Of a stretch of DNA of 64,000 bases, positions 7,950 to 16,454 are shown piece by piece. Source of the stretch: Flavobacteriaceae bacterium. GTDB lineage: Bacteria; Bacteroidota; Bacteroidia; Flavobacteriales; Flavobacteriaceae. Below the pieces are notes generated by a model. It had not been told where the DNA came from and searched no databases. It worked only from the letters and a program-made list of their open reading frames with translations. The position numbers and the translations under genes are program-made. The stretch covers positions 31,198 to 95,197 of the forward strand of contig NVXD01000021.1 in the NCBI GenBank assembly GCA_002746415.1, given 5' to 3'. Every line of letters starts with the position of its first letter. The first letter of the stretch is position 1.

Positions 7950-10259
7950 ATGTTTATGGATAATATTTATTTGTTAATGATTATTGCCCTGGCTGTTTTA
8001 GCCGTGGCTGATCTTGTTGTGGGGGTTAGTAATGATGCGGTTAACTTCTTAAACTCTGCTATTGGCTCCAAAGCTATTTCCTTCAGGACCATAATGATAG
8101 TGGCCAGTGCTGGTATTGCTGTAGGTGCAGTATTCTCTAGCGGGATGATGGAAGTTGCTCGTAAAGGTATTTTTAATCCTAGTGAGTTTATGTTTAATGA
8201 GATCATGATTGTCTTCATGGCCGTTATGATTACAGACATACTTCTACTTGATTTTTTCAATACCATTGGCATGCCCACTTCCACAACTGTTTCTATTGTA
8301 TTTGAATTGTTAGGAGCAGCCGTAGCCATAGCTTTAATAAAAATTTACAGCAAAGAAGATGGCTCTTTTGGAGATGTCATTACTTATATAAATACAGATA
8401 AGGCTTCACTTATCATATTTGGAATTTTACTCTCTGTTGTGGTAGCATTTTCCATTGGAGCATTTGTACAATGGATTTCTAGGCTATTATTGTCCTATAA
8501 TTTTGAAAAGAAAGCGATGTGGGTCGGTGCTTTGTTTGGTGGATTTGCAATAACAGCAATCACTTACTTTATTTTCATGAAAGGGTTAAAAGGTACATCC
8601 TATGCCAGTGAACCTTTTGACATTCTTGGAGGTAGCACCATGAAAGACTTTTTAGAGACTCAAGTGTTACCAATTGTTTTGGTCAGCTTTGTATTATGGT
8701 CTCTTATATCCTATGCCCTTATAGCCTATGCCAAAACAAATATTTATAAACTTATTATCATTGTCGGAACATTTGCATTGGCATTGGCCTTTGCAGGTAA
8801 TGATTTGGTTAATTTTATTGGTGTTCCTATAGCGGCTTATAATGCTTTTGAACATTGGACAGCATCCGGAGTCTTAGCTACAGAGTTTCCCATGGATGTA
8901 TTGGCCGAAAAGGTACCTACTAACAATTTGTTATTGTTTATTGCTGGAATGATTATGGTATTAACCTTATGGTTTTCCAGCAAAGCAAAGAAAGTGGTAA
9001 AAACATCATTGGATTTGTCCAGTCAAGGAGCAACTAAAGAACGTTTTCAGCCTAATTTCTTATCTCGTGGTTTTGTTCGTACGGCTATGGGTATGTCACA
9101 AATGTCTTCCTATATTCTTCCTAAATCTTGGCAATTAAAAATTGAAAAACAATTTGAAGTCCCTGTTATCCCTTTAGCAAAAGATAAAACCTATGAATTA
9201 CCCGCTTTTGATATGGTTAGGGCCGCAGTAAACCTCATGGTCGCAGCTGTTTTAATTTCTATTGCAACCTCATATAAATTACCCCTTTCCACTACCTACG
9301 TTACTTTTATGGTGGCAATGGGTACCTCACTTGCAGATAGAGCTTGGGGGGCAGAAAGTGCCGTATATAGAGTGGCAGGAGTTCTTAATGTTATTGGGGG
9401 ATGGTTTTTTACAGCATTTAGTGCTTTTACAGCAGCAGCTTTTGTGGCGTATCTTTTAAACTTGAATTTAACCCTAATGTTTCCTTTACTTTTGGTTATA
9501 GCCTTTGGGTTACTAGCAAGAAATTATATTTCCCATCGGAAAAAAACTGAGGAAACAAAAGCAGAAGACAGTTTAAACAGAGCAGAAAGCAGTTCCATAC
9601 AAGGCGTTATTGAGGAAAGTGCAAGCAATATTGCGCGTGTGGCAAAAAGAACTAATAAACTATACACAAACAGTATAAACGGTCTTGCAAAACAAGATTT
9701 GGATTTACTGAAGAAAAACAAAAAAGGAGTCGTAAAACTCTCTGGTGAAATTGATGACCTAAGAGATAATATCTTTTATTTTATTAAAAACCTAGATGAG
9801 ACCAGTGTAGGGGCAAGCAACCTCTACATCAATATATTAGGCTATTTACAAGATATGGTTCAGTCCTTGGAATATATTACTAAAATAACCCACAAACACA
9901 TCAACAACAATCATAAAAAGCTTAAATACAATCAAATAAAAGAACTTAAAGAAATAAACTTAGAATTGGATGCTTTATTGAGCAATACTAAAAAAGCATT
10001 TGACAATCGATCTTTTCAAGAAATCGGAGTTTTATTAAACAATAAGCAAAAATTATTTGATTTAGTCTCAGAGAAAATTCAAAAACAAGTTGCTAGAACA
10101 CGTACTGAAGAATCCAGTCCAAAGAATACCACTTTGTATTTTTCTTTGCTTTTGGAAACCAAAGATTTAATAACCGCAACCATGAATTTATTGGAGTTAT
10201 ATTATAACGAACATGATAGTTCTGTAGCACCCGCGACAGTAGAACAACCGGAGGAATAA
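7950..10259 (+). CDS. PiT-family inorganic phosphate transporter with long cytoplasmic PhoU-like tail
   Basis: 769 residues. The first roughly 530 residues are hydrophobic and carry the two PiT signature repeats in their Bacteroidota form, GVSNDAVNFLNSAIGSKA near the N-terminus and AGNDLVNFIGVPIAAYNA in the middle, so this is a cation-coupled phosphate transporter. The last roughly 220 residues are soluble, helical and charged (from about RKKTEETKAEDSLNRAESSS onward) and resemble PhoU/DUF47 helical bundles, suggesting built-in regulation. An in-frame ATG at 7956 is an alternative start. The gene follows phoU by 64 bp, behind its own promoter and a short repeat array. Its terminator overlaps the next gene's start. 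Confidence 0.9.
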   Translation: MFMDNIYLLMIIALAVLAVADLVVGVSNDAVNFLNSAIGSKAISFRTIMIVASAGIAVGAVFSSGMMEVARKGIFNPSEFMFNEIMIVFMAVMITDILLLDFFNTIGMPTSTTVSIVFELLGAAVAIALIKIYSKEDGSFGDVITYINTDKASLIIFGILLSVVVAFSIGAFVQWISRLLLSYNFEKKAMWVGALFGGFAITAITYFIFMKGLKGTSYASEPFDILGGSTMKDFLETQVLPIVLVSFVLWSLISYALIAYAKTNIYKLIIIVGTFALALAFAGNDLVNFIGVPIAAYNAFEHWTASGVLATEFPMDVLAEKVPTNNLLLFIAGMIMVLTLWFSSKAKKVVKTSLDLSSQGATKERFQPNFLSRGFVRTAMGMSQMSSYILPKSWQLKIEKQFEVPVIPLAKDKTYELPAFDMVRAAVNLMVAAVLISIATSYKLPLSTTYVTFMVAMGTSLADRAWGAESAVYRVAGVLNVIGGWFFTAFSAFTAAAFVAYLLNLNLTLMFPLLLVIAFGLLARNYISHRKKTEETKAEDSLNRAESSSIQGVIEESASNIARVAKRTNKLYTNSINGLAKQDLDLLKKNKKGVVKLSGEIDDLRDNIFYFIKNLDETSVGASNLYINILGYLQDMVQSLEYITKITHKHINNNHKKLKYNQIKELKEINLELDALLSNTKKAFDNRSFQEIGVLLNNKQKLFDLVSEKIQKQVARTRTEESSPKNTTLYFSLLLETKDLITATMNLLELYYNEHDSSVAPATVEQPEE

Positions 10260-10282
10260 TTCTGCATACATTAAAATATATT

Positions 10283-10331
10283 AAGTACCTTGGGCATAGT
10301 AAATCCCTGCTATGATAAGGTACTTTTTTTT
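10283..10331 (+). terminator. Intrinsic terminator of the PiT gene, overlapping the next gene's start codon
   Basis: Outer arms AAGTACCTT (10283) and AAGGTACTT (10317) and inner arms CATAG and CTATG form a long hairpin directly followed by eight T residues. ATG 10312 of the downstream gene lies in the 3' part of the hairpin, and the T-run encodes part of its signal peptide. Confidence 0.8.
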
Positions 10332-11028
10332 GTTTGCACTGTTTTTTTTATCGAAAACCAATGGCCAGACCCTTACCGGTCCACAACTACTGGAAAAAGC
10401 AATTGCACACCATGATCCCAACGGAGCTTGGGGAACTTTTAAAGGGAAACTTTCTATCACCATGCAAACACCAGACAACAGTGATAGGATAAGTGATATT
10501 ATTTTAGATTTGCCACTGCAATATTTTAGTCTCACCATAAAAAAGGACTCCACCATTATAGAACAAACCGTGCACAAAAATGAATGTGAACTGGCGCTTA
10601 ATGGCAGTACTATTATTTCTGAAGAAGATATTAAAACCCATAGATTGACATGTGAGCGCACCAAAATATTGAAAGATTATTATACCTACCTATATGGGTT
10701 ACCAATGAAATTAAAAGACCCTGGGACCTTTATTGATTCCAAAATATACCCAAAACATTTTCGAGGAAAAGACTACTTGGCTATTAAAGTCAAATATGAA
10801 AAAGAAGTGGGAAAGGATACTTGGTATTTTTATTTTGACCCAACAACATATGCTATGGAAGTGTATCAATTTTTCCATGATGAATCAAAAAATGATGGTG
10901 AGTTCATTATCCTAAATGGCATTGAGGAAATAAATGGTATAAAAATTCCCAAAACCAGAGCTTGGTACTATAATAAAAATAATAAATATCTAGGTACAGA
11001 TATTTTGACAGAGAGTAGTTCTTTTTAA
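10312..11028 (+). CDS. DUF6503-type secreted protein
   Basis: 238 residues with a signal peptide (MIRYFFLFALFFLSKTNGQ), probably periplasmic. The opening of the mature protein (LLEKAIAHHDPNGAWGTFKGKL) and the repeated beta-strand character match the flavobacterial DUF6503 family, whose fold is thought to resemble outer-membrane lipoprotein-sorting (LolA-like) proteins. No enzymatic residues can be pointed to. The start codon falls inside the PiT terminator hairpin, so expression may depend on readthrough or on a weak promoter-like TACCTTGG at 10286. Function unknown. Confidence 0.7.
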   Translation: MIRYFFLFALFFLSKTNGQTLTGPQLLEKAIAHHDPNGAWGTFKGKLSITMQTPDNSDRISDIILDLPLQYFSLTIKKDSTIIEQTVHKNECELALNGSTIISEEDIKTHRLTCERTKILKDYYTYLYGLPMKLKDPGTFIDSKIYPKHFRGKDYLAIKVKYEKEVGKDTWYFYFDPTTYAMEVYQFFHDESKNDGEFIILNGIEEINGIKIPKTRAWYYNKNNKYLGTDILTESSSF

Positions 11029-11044
11029 TGTATAGGTGTTCTAC

Positions 11045-11629
11045 CTACCTATAAAAATTCATATCATCCATGTACTTCCATACTGCTTCAGGAAGTAAAG
11101 GCTTCATGTTTTTACCAACCTTATGTTGTTTCCGTATAAATGTAGAAGAGACCTCCATTATAGGTGCATCAATTTCATATATTTTGGGGTGGTTTTTAAA
11201 TTGTGGTTCCTCTACTCCATTAGAGATTCTAGGATACACATATAGATTATGGTTTTCCAATATAACCTCATGATTTTTCCATTTATGAAAACTCTTTAGG
11301 TTGTCCTCTCCCATAATTAAAGAGAACTGATGCTCTTTTCCATATTCACCATTCAAATGAGCCAAAGTATTTATAGTGTAATTGGGTTGAGGTAGATTAA
11401 ACTCAATATTACTCGGTTTTAATTTAGAATAGTCTTTTGTTGCTTCATACACCATTTGATAACGATGGTGATTATCCAGCAACTTCTTTCTAGTTTTAAA
11501 AGGACTTTGAGGTGTAATGACCAACCATACTTCATCCAGTTCTGAAAATTCCACTAGGTGATTGGCAATGGCCAAATGACCTATGTGAATCGGATTAAAA
11601 GTACCAAAATAAAGTCCTACTTGTGCCAT
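11045..11629 (-). CDS. nadD: Nicotinate-nucleotide adenylyltransferase
   Basis: 194 residues. It should adenylate nicotinate mononucleotide to deamido-NAD in NAD synthesis. The nucleotidyltransferase signature GTFNPIHIGH (residues 9-18) and the C-terminal SSTFIR motif (161-166) are both present, and the length is normal. It is the last gene of yicC-gmk-nadD, 4 bp after gmk. Confidence 0.95.
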   Translation of the reverse strand: MAQVGLYFGTFNPIHIGHLAIANHLVEFSELDEVWLVITPQSPFKTRKKLLDNHHRYQMVYEATKDYSKLKPSNIEFNLPQPNYTINTLAHLNGEYGKEHQFSLIMGEDNLKSFHKWKNHEVILENHNLYVYPRISNGVEEPQFKNHPKIYEIDAPIMEVSSTFIRKQHKVGKNMKPLLPEAVWKYMDDMNFYR

Positions 11630-11633
11630 TTCT

Positions 11634-12215
11634 TTATTTCTTTTCTATGCCCACATAATCGGCTACTAATTGATGAGCTTCTGCCAATGCAATATCCAAA
11701 TCATAGTTTTTAATAACCTTATCAAACTGTGGAGCTGTAGCCAGTTCCACTGAGGCTTTTGCAATCCGCATGCTAATTTTTTCTTCACTCTCAGTGCTGC
11801 GCTTCTTTAAACGAATCTTTAGCTCATCCACACTCGGAGGCTTCACAAAAACCGCTAAGGTTTCATTAGGGAATTTCTTTTTAATACGAAGTCCGCCTAC
11901 CACATCAATATCAAAAATTACATTTTTCCCTTTGGCCCATAAACGTTCAACCTCACTTTTTAATGTTCCATAAAAGTTATCTCGATACACCTCTTCCCAC
12001 TCCAAGAAATCATCGCCCTTAATGTGTTTTATAAATTCTGATGTAGATATAAAGTAATAATTCTCTCCTTCTATTTCTTCTCCTCTTCTAACTCTAGAAG
12101 TTGCAGAAACAGAAAAGGCAAGGTTTAATTCCTTTTGCTTTAAAAGATACTGGACTATAGTAGTTTTACCACTTCCAGATGGTGCCGAAAATATAATAAG
12201 TTTTCCTCCTTTCAT
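11634..12215 (-). CDS. gmk: Guanylate kinase
   Basis: 193 residues. It phosphorylates GMP to GDP with ATP. The P-loop APSGSGKTT is at residues 11-19, followed by the GMP-binding segment SATSRVRRGEEIEGENYYF with the conserved Arg residues and Tyr. Its start codon shares one base with the yicC stop, so translation is coupled. Cytoplasmic housekeeping enzyme of normal length. Confidence 0.97.
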   Translation of the reverse strand: MKGGKLIIFSAPSGSGKTTIVQYLLKQKELNLAFSVSATSRVRRGEEIEGENYYFISTSEFIKHIKGDDFLEWEEVYRDNFYGTLKSEVERLWAKGKNVIFDIDVVGGLRIKKKFPNETLAVFVKPPSVDELKIRLKKRSTESEEKISMRIAKASVELATAPQFDKVIKNYDLDIALAEAHQLVADYVGIEKK

Positions 12216-13072
12216 TAGAGAACATTCAACATTTGTTCCTTAATCTTCTCTAACTCGTCTTTCATTTGCACTACCAATTGTTGCATGGGCGCGAAATTTG
12301 CTTTAGAGCCAATGGTATTTATTTCCCTTCCTATTTCCTGTGAAATAAATCCAAGTTTTTTACCATTGGAATCTGATGATTGTAAGGTTGTTTCAAAATA
12401 ATCTAAATGGTTCTTTAATCGCACATCTTCTTCTGTAATATCATACTTTTCCAAATAGTAAATAAGCTCCTGCTCAAACCTATTAGCGTCCACATTCTCT
12501 TTTACATCAGCCACAGCTTTTTCCAATCGTTCCCGTATAGCACCCATACGTTCTTTATCTATTTCTTTGACTTCCTTTAAAAGGTTTTGAAGTAAATTTA
12601 ACCGTTCCACAAAGTCTTTCTCCAATACTTTACCCTCTTCACTTCTAAAAATATTGATTTCTGTTAGCGCCTCCTTCAATACATCTTGGATAACTTTATA
12701 TTCATTCTCATCAATATCTGCCTTATCTGTTTTAAGGGCTTCAGGCAGCTTTAGAGCCATTTCCATAAGTTTGATATCATCACCATCAGCAATAGCCTTT
12801 AATTGATCCATATATTGCTTAACAACATCACTATTTACTTTAGAAGTGGTTTCACTTCCTGTAATCTCAATATACAATCCAAAATCTACCTTACCTCGTG
12901 TCAAAGAACTGGCAATAGTTTTTCTAATTTCTAATTCTTTTTCCCTGTAAGTTGATGGGATTCTAGTATTTAAATCCAAATTTTTACTGTTGAGGGATTT
13001 TATCTCAATGGTGATTTTTTTTGTGGGGAGTTGCACTACATGCTTTCCAAACCCTGTCATGGATTGAATCAT
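12215..13072 (-). CDS. YicC family endoribonuclease-like protein
   Basis: 285 residues. The opening MIQSMTGFGK and the C-terminal segment DYFETTLQSSDSNGKKLGF through EIGREINTIGSKAN are hallmarks of the YicC/YloC family, whose E. coli member is an RNA endonuclease. It is the first gene of yicC-gmk-nadD, and the yicC-gmk pairing is widespread in bacteria. A perfect minus-strand -7 box at 13092-13099 lies just upstream. Confidence 0.93.
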   Translation of the reverse strand: MIQSMTGFGKHVVQLPTKKITIEIKSLNSKNLDLNTRIPSTYREKELEIRKTIASSLTRGKVDFGLYIEITGSETTSKVNSDVVKQYMDQLKAIADGDDIKLMEMALKLPEALKTDKADIDENEYKVIQDVLKEALTEINIFRSEEGKVLEKDFVERLNLLQNLLKEVKEIDKERMGAIRERLEKAVADVKENVDANRFEQELIYYLEKYDITEEDVRLKNHLDYFETTLQSSDSNGKKLGFISQEIGREINTIGSKANFAPMQQLVVQMKDELEKIKEQMLNVL

Positions 13073-13091
13073 AGACTATGTTAAATTTTGA

Positions 13092-13099
13092 CAAAGGTA
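13092..13099 (-). promoter_or_regulatory. -7 promoter element of the yicC-gmk-nadD operon
   Basis: CAAAGGTA on the plus strand reads TACCTTTG on the minus strand, an exact TAnnTTTG match 19 bp upstream of the yicC ATG. No good -33 TTG was found. Confidence 0.5.
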
Positions 13100-13122
13100 A
13101 ATAAAAGTTTTTTTGAAACGAT

Positions 13123-13149
13123 ATACCCCAAGACATCGCCTTGGGGTAT
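13123..13149. terminator. Hairpin terminator downstream of the DUF1080 genes
   Basis: ATACCCCAAG and CTTGGGGTAT form a perfect 10-bp stem with a 7-nt loop. The T-run is on the plus-strand side. On the minus strand, where the upstream genes lie, the following sequence is only moderately T-rich, so termination strength there is uncertain. Confidence 0.65.
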
Positions 13150-13180
13150 TATTTTTTTGATGTCACTAAATGTGATAAGG

Positions 13181-13987
13181 TTATAGCTCTCTTACCCAAA
13201 TATTTCTATAGCTCACCCTACTGTTATCTCCATGATCCTGCAAAACCAATGGGGCTTTTCCGTGAGCATTATTATTAGGCCATCCTATATATTCTGTTGA
13301 GCCTTTTATTTCTACATGATCCTGCACCAACACGCCATTATGCAATACCGTTAAAGTTGCAGATTTTATTTTACCCCCTTCTTCATTAAACTCAGGAGCA
13401 TGGTAAATAATATCATAGGCATTCCACTCACCTGAAGCAACAGAAGCTTTTGCCAAAGGAACATGCTGTTTATATACAGATGCAACTTGTCCGTTCGTAT
13501 ACGTTGGATTATCATTATTGTCTAATACCTGTACCTCATACAATCCTTGTAGAAAAACACCACTATTAGCCCTACTCTGGTTGCTTCCTTGTACCTCAGC
13601 TGGAGATCGCCATTCTATATGCAACTGGATATCTCCAAAATTTTGTTTGGTTTGTATGTCTCCCGTTTTATCATTTACAGTCATACTACCATCCTCATTT
13701 ACATGCCATTTGGCGGCCGTACTATCTACAGCACTTAACCAGCTATCCAAATTTTCACCACCGAATAATACAATAGCATCACTAGGTAGTTTATCACTCG
13801 TTGCAGGTCCTACTACTGGAACTTTAACATCATAAAATTCAGTTGCCTCAGGCTCCGTTGGTTCCTCCGCTAGTTGTTCTTCATGAATTACAACTGTTGG
13901 CCCTTCTTCAACAACCACTTCTACTTTAGCTGTTTCTTGACAAGAAATAGCAAATAAGGCCAAAGTCCCTAAATAATAATTTTTCAT
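13181..13987 (-). CDS. DUF1080 (3-keto-disaccharide hydrolase family) lipoprotein
   Basis: 268 residues. The N-terminus (MKNYYLGTLALFAISC) is a lipoprotein signal with Cys at residue 16, followed by an acidic, Glu/Val-rich linker to about residue 60. The rest is the DUF1080 jelly-roll domain, beginning IVLFGGENLDSW and containing NSGVFLQGLYEVQVLD and GEWNAYDIIYHAPEF; it ends VSYRNIWVREL. Pfam names this domain 3-keto-disaccharide hydrolase. It lies 2 bp after a second DUF1080 gene and downstream of a TIM-barrel epimerase, in a locus that also has a GMC-type 3-dehydrogenase candidate. Likely substrate is a 3-keto-glycoside in the periplasm (inferred). Confidence 0.88.
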   Translation of the reverse strand: MKNYYLGTLALFAISCQETAKVEVVVEEGPTVVIHEEQLAEEPTEPEATEFYDVKVPVVGPATSDKLPSDAIVLFGGENLDSWLSAVDSTAAKWHVNEDGSMTVNDKTGDIQTKQNFGDIQLHIEWRSPAEVQGSNQSRANSGVFLQGLYEVQVLDNNDNPTYTNGQVASVYKQHVPLAKASVASGEWNAYDIIYHAPEFNEEGGKIKSATLTVLHNGVLVQDHVEIKGSTEYIGWPNNNAHGKAPLVLQDHGDNSRVSYRNIWVREL

Positions 13988-13989
13988 TT

Positions 13990-14733
13990 CTAAAGTTCTT
14001 TAATTTTAATATTTCTAAAGGCAACCTCATTGCCATGATCTTGTAATCCAATTTTCCCAGTTGTATACTTGCCAAACGTTTCCCAATCGGCAAATTTTGA
14101 TGTACTTACCATTTCTGACCATTCTGGGTCATTGACAGAAAAAGTAACTATTTCAACTCCATTCAATACAATAATTCCTTCATTAGTCTTATGATTGATT
14201 GTTATCACATTCGTATTCCATTCCCCAACTGGGTTGGTCACATCTTTACTTGGAGCAACCATGTCATATAATGCCCCAGCCTGATGCGTTGTTCCAGCTT
14301 TAGCGTCTGGGTGCTTCTCATTGTCCAAGATTTGTATCTCTGGTCCTGTTTGGTATGCCTCAGATAAATTTTCATCTTCTTTTACGCCCCAAAAAATACC
14401 ACTATTACCTCCTTCAGAAATTCTCCATTCCAAAGAAAGCACAAAATCTGTGTAATCCTTGTCTGTCACTAGATTGGCTCCATCTCCATGACCTTCACCA
14501 GAAGGCGTATAAACCATTGCACCATCGTCCAGTGTCCAAACTTCTGGAACTCCTTCTCCTGCATAAATATGCCAACCATCAAAAGAAGAACCATCAAACA
14601 AAACGGTCCATTCTTCTGCCTCATTGAGCACATCTACTGCTACGATTTTTTCAACTTCCTTTTTTGCTTTTTCTTTACAACCAACTGTAAATAGCAACAC
14701 CATTATAATAAGAATACCATTTTTCATCATCAC
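13990..14733 (-). CDS. DUF1080 (3-keto-disaccharide hydrolase family) lipoprotein, second copy
   Basis: 247 residues with a lipoprotein signal (MMMKNGILIIMVLLFTVGC). The DUF1080 domain runs from VLFDGSSFDGWH to EVAFRNIKIKEL and contains GGNSGIFWGV and the YQTGPEIQILDNEKHPDAKAG segment typical of the subfamily that differs from its neighbour at 13181. The two paralogues are too diverged to be a recent duplication and probably act on different linkages or steps. The gene lies 5 bp after the TIM-barrel gene, so the three genes form an operon. Confidence 0.88.
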   Translation of the reverse strand: MMMKNGILIIMVLLFTVGCKEKAKKEVEKIVAVDVLNEAEEWTVLFDGSSFDGWHIYAGEGVPEVWTLDDGAMVYTPSGEGHGDGANLVTDKDYTDFVLSLEWRISEGGNSGIFWGVKEDENLSEAYQTGPEIQILDNEKHPDAKAGTTHQAGALYDMVAPSKDVTNPVGEWNTNVITINHKTNEGIIVLNGVEIVTFSVNDPEWSEMVSTSKFADWETFGKYTTGKIGLQDHGNEVAFRNIKIKEL

Positions 14734-14738
14734 TTTTT

Positions 14739-15791
14739 TTATAGTCCTAATATTTTTTTAAGCACCTTTTTATCTATATCAGCCCCAGCAAAATCATCAA
14801 ATGTTTTTTCAGTGGCTTCAATAATATGATCCTGTATAAATTTGGCACCTTCTCTTGCTCCCTGTTCTGGGCTTTTTATGCAACATTCCCACTCCATTAC
14901 GGCCCAAACATCACAACCGTATTGGGTAAGTTTTGAAAAAATTGTTTTAAAATCAATCTGCCCATCTCCAAGAGAACGATATCTTCCTGCTCTGTTTCCC
15001 CAATCATTATATCCGCCAAAAGCTCCTTTCTTTCCAGTTGGATTAAATTCAGAATCCTTAACATGGAAGGATTTTATGAATTCATGGTAATGATCTATGT
15101 ACTCAATATAATCCAATTGTTGCAATACAAAATGGCTTGGGTCATATAAAATGTTGACCCGTTTGTGGTTGCCCGTTGCTTCTAAAAAGCGCTCAAAAGT
15201 ATCCCCATCGTGCAAATCTTCTCCTGGGTGTATTTCATAGCACACATCTACTCCTTGTTCATCAAAATGGTTTAAGATGGGTGTCCATCTTTTTGCCAAC
15301 TCCTCAAAACCCATCTCAACTAAACCAGCTGGTCTTTGAGGCCATGGGTGCATAGTATGCCACAACAATGAGCCCGAAAATGTTGCATGAACTGAAATCC
15401 CCAGTCGCCTACTTGCCACAGCAGCTTTTTTAACTGTTTCTATAGCCCATTCAGTACGCGCTTTAGGATTGTTCTTTACGCTGTCTGGCGCAAAACTATC
15501 AAACATGATATCATAGGCAGGATGCACTGCTACTAATTGTCCTTGCAAGTGGGTAGAAAGTTCTGTAATCTCCAAACCATAAGAATTTATCTTTCCTTTT
15601 AGTTCGTCACAGTAAGTCTGACTCTCAGCTGCCTTGTCTAAATCAATCAAAAAAGATTCCCAAGTTGGGATTTGAATTCCCTTATATCCTAAATCTGATG
15701 CCCATTTACAAAGCCCGTCTAATGAATTGTAAGGTGCTTCACTATCTACAAATTGTGCTAAAAAAACAGCAGGTCCTTTAATTGTTTTCAT
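14739..15791 (-). CDS. Sugar phosphate isomerase/epimerase (xylose isomerase-like TIM barrel)
   Basis: 350 residues without a signal peptide, so probably cytoplasmic. Metal-binding residues expected of this TIM-barrel family can be seen in order: Glu in CYEIHPGEDLH, Asp and His in LYDPSHF, His in SFHVKDSEF, and Glu in AVMEWECC. Members act on keto-sugars or their derivatives as epimerases or isomerases, including 3-keto-glucose-type substrates in loci with DUF1080 and Gfo/Idh/MocA genes. It heads the epimerase-DUF1080-DUF1080 operon. The exact substrate is not known. Confidence 0.9.
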   Translation of the reverse strand: MKTIKGPAVFLAQFVDSEAPYNSLDGLCKWASDLGYKGIQIPTWESFLIDLDKAAESQTYCDELKGKINSYGLEITELSTHLQGQLVAVHPAYDIMFDSFAPDSVKNNPKARTEWAIETVKKAAVASRRLGISVHATFSGSLLWHTMHPWPQRPAGLVEMGFEELAKRWTPILNHFDEQGVDVCYEIHPGEDLHDGDTFERFLEATGNHKRVNILYDPSHFVLQQLDYIEYIDHYHEFIKSFHVKDSEFNPTGKKGAFGGYNDWGNRAGRYRSLGDGQIDFKTIFSKLTQYGCDVWAVMEWECCIKSPEQGAREGAKFIQDHIIEATEKTFDDFAGADIDKKVLKKILGL

Positions 15792-15935
15792 TCAAATATT
15801 TTATGTTTGGTTTGTATACTATTAGTGTTTAAGAATTATGCCTTATATTTAATAGCTTTATTAGTACTCAATAAATCTCCATAAGAAAAGTTATAAATAT
15901 AGGGATTACTCAGGAATTAGAAACAATAATTTACA

Positions 15936-16400
15936 ATGGATAACGCATCAGCTAGAAACTTATGGGGAGATTATTTAGATACACATTTGGAAGATGTATT
16001 TGTGGACACACCAAAAGTGACCCATTTTTGTGATAACAAAAAAGACGCCAATACATGTGCCAAATTGATAGTGTCCAATATAAAGAAAGCCACCTCCCAC
16101 TCTTTACTTGGATTGCAATACAGAAACGAAAAATTACCCAAGAAAGGAGACTTTACAATTGTAACAGACTGGGCGGGTAAGGCCCAATGCATTGTTAGAA
16201 CGACAGAGGTGAAATTGAAACCATTTTTTAGTATTGATGATGATTTTGCTGAAATTGAAGGCGAGGGTGACAAAAGTCTAGCATCATGGAAAAAAACACA
16301 TTGGGAGTATTATCAAAGGGAACTGGAGCCTTTTGAGCGATTGCCGCGAGAGAGCATGATTGTAGTTTGTGAAAAATTTGAAAAAGTGTTTCAAAGATAA
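15936..16400 (+). CDS. ASCH domain protein
   Basis: 154 residues, cytoplasmic. The core GDFTIVTDWAGKAQCIVRTTEVKLKPF and the following DDDFAEIEGEGDKSLASWKKTHWEYY match the ASCH domain, a PUA-like fold associated with RNA binding or amidohydrolase activity. It is on the opposite strand from its neighbours and splits the minus-strand sugar genes, so it is probably unrelated to them. Its stop codon overlaps the arm of a bidirectional terminator. Confidence 0.85.
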   Translation: MDNASARNLWGDYLDTHLEDVFVDTPKVTHFCDNKKDANTCAKLIVSNIKKATSHSLLGLQYRNEKLPKKGDFTIVTDWAGKAQCIVRTTEVKLKPFFSIDDDFAEIEGEGDKSLASWKKTHWEYYQRELEPFERLPRESMIVVCEKFEKVFQR

Positions 16401-16432
16401 AAGCCATTACACCATATGGCGTAACAGCTTTT
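16399..16432. terminator. Bidirectional terminator between convergent ASCH and Gfo/Idh/MocA genes
   Basis: Outer arms AAAAGC and GCTTTT enclose inner arms TTACACCAT and ATGGCGTAA. A/T runs flank both sides, and the hairpin sits between two convergent genes. Confidence 0.7.
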
Positions 16433-16454
16433 ATACTATTCAGTTGGGTGGAAA

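Noticed and set aside
11031..11053. Hairpin TATAGGT/ACCTATA at the end of nadD
   Set aside because: The stem is short and lacks a T-run on either strand, so it was not called a terminator.
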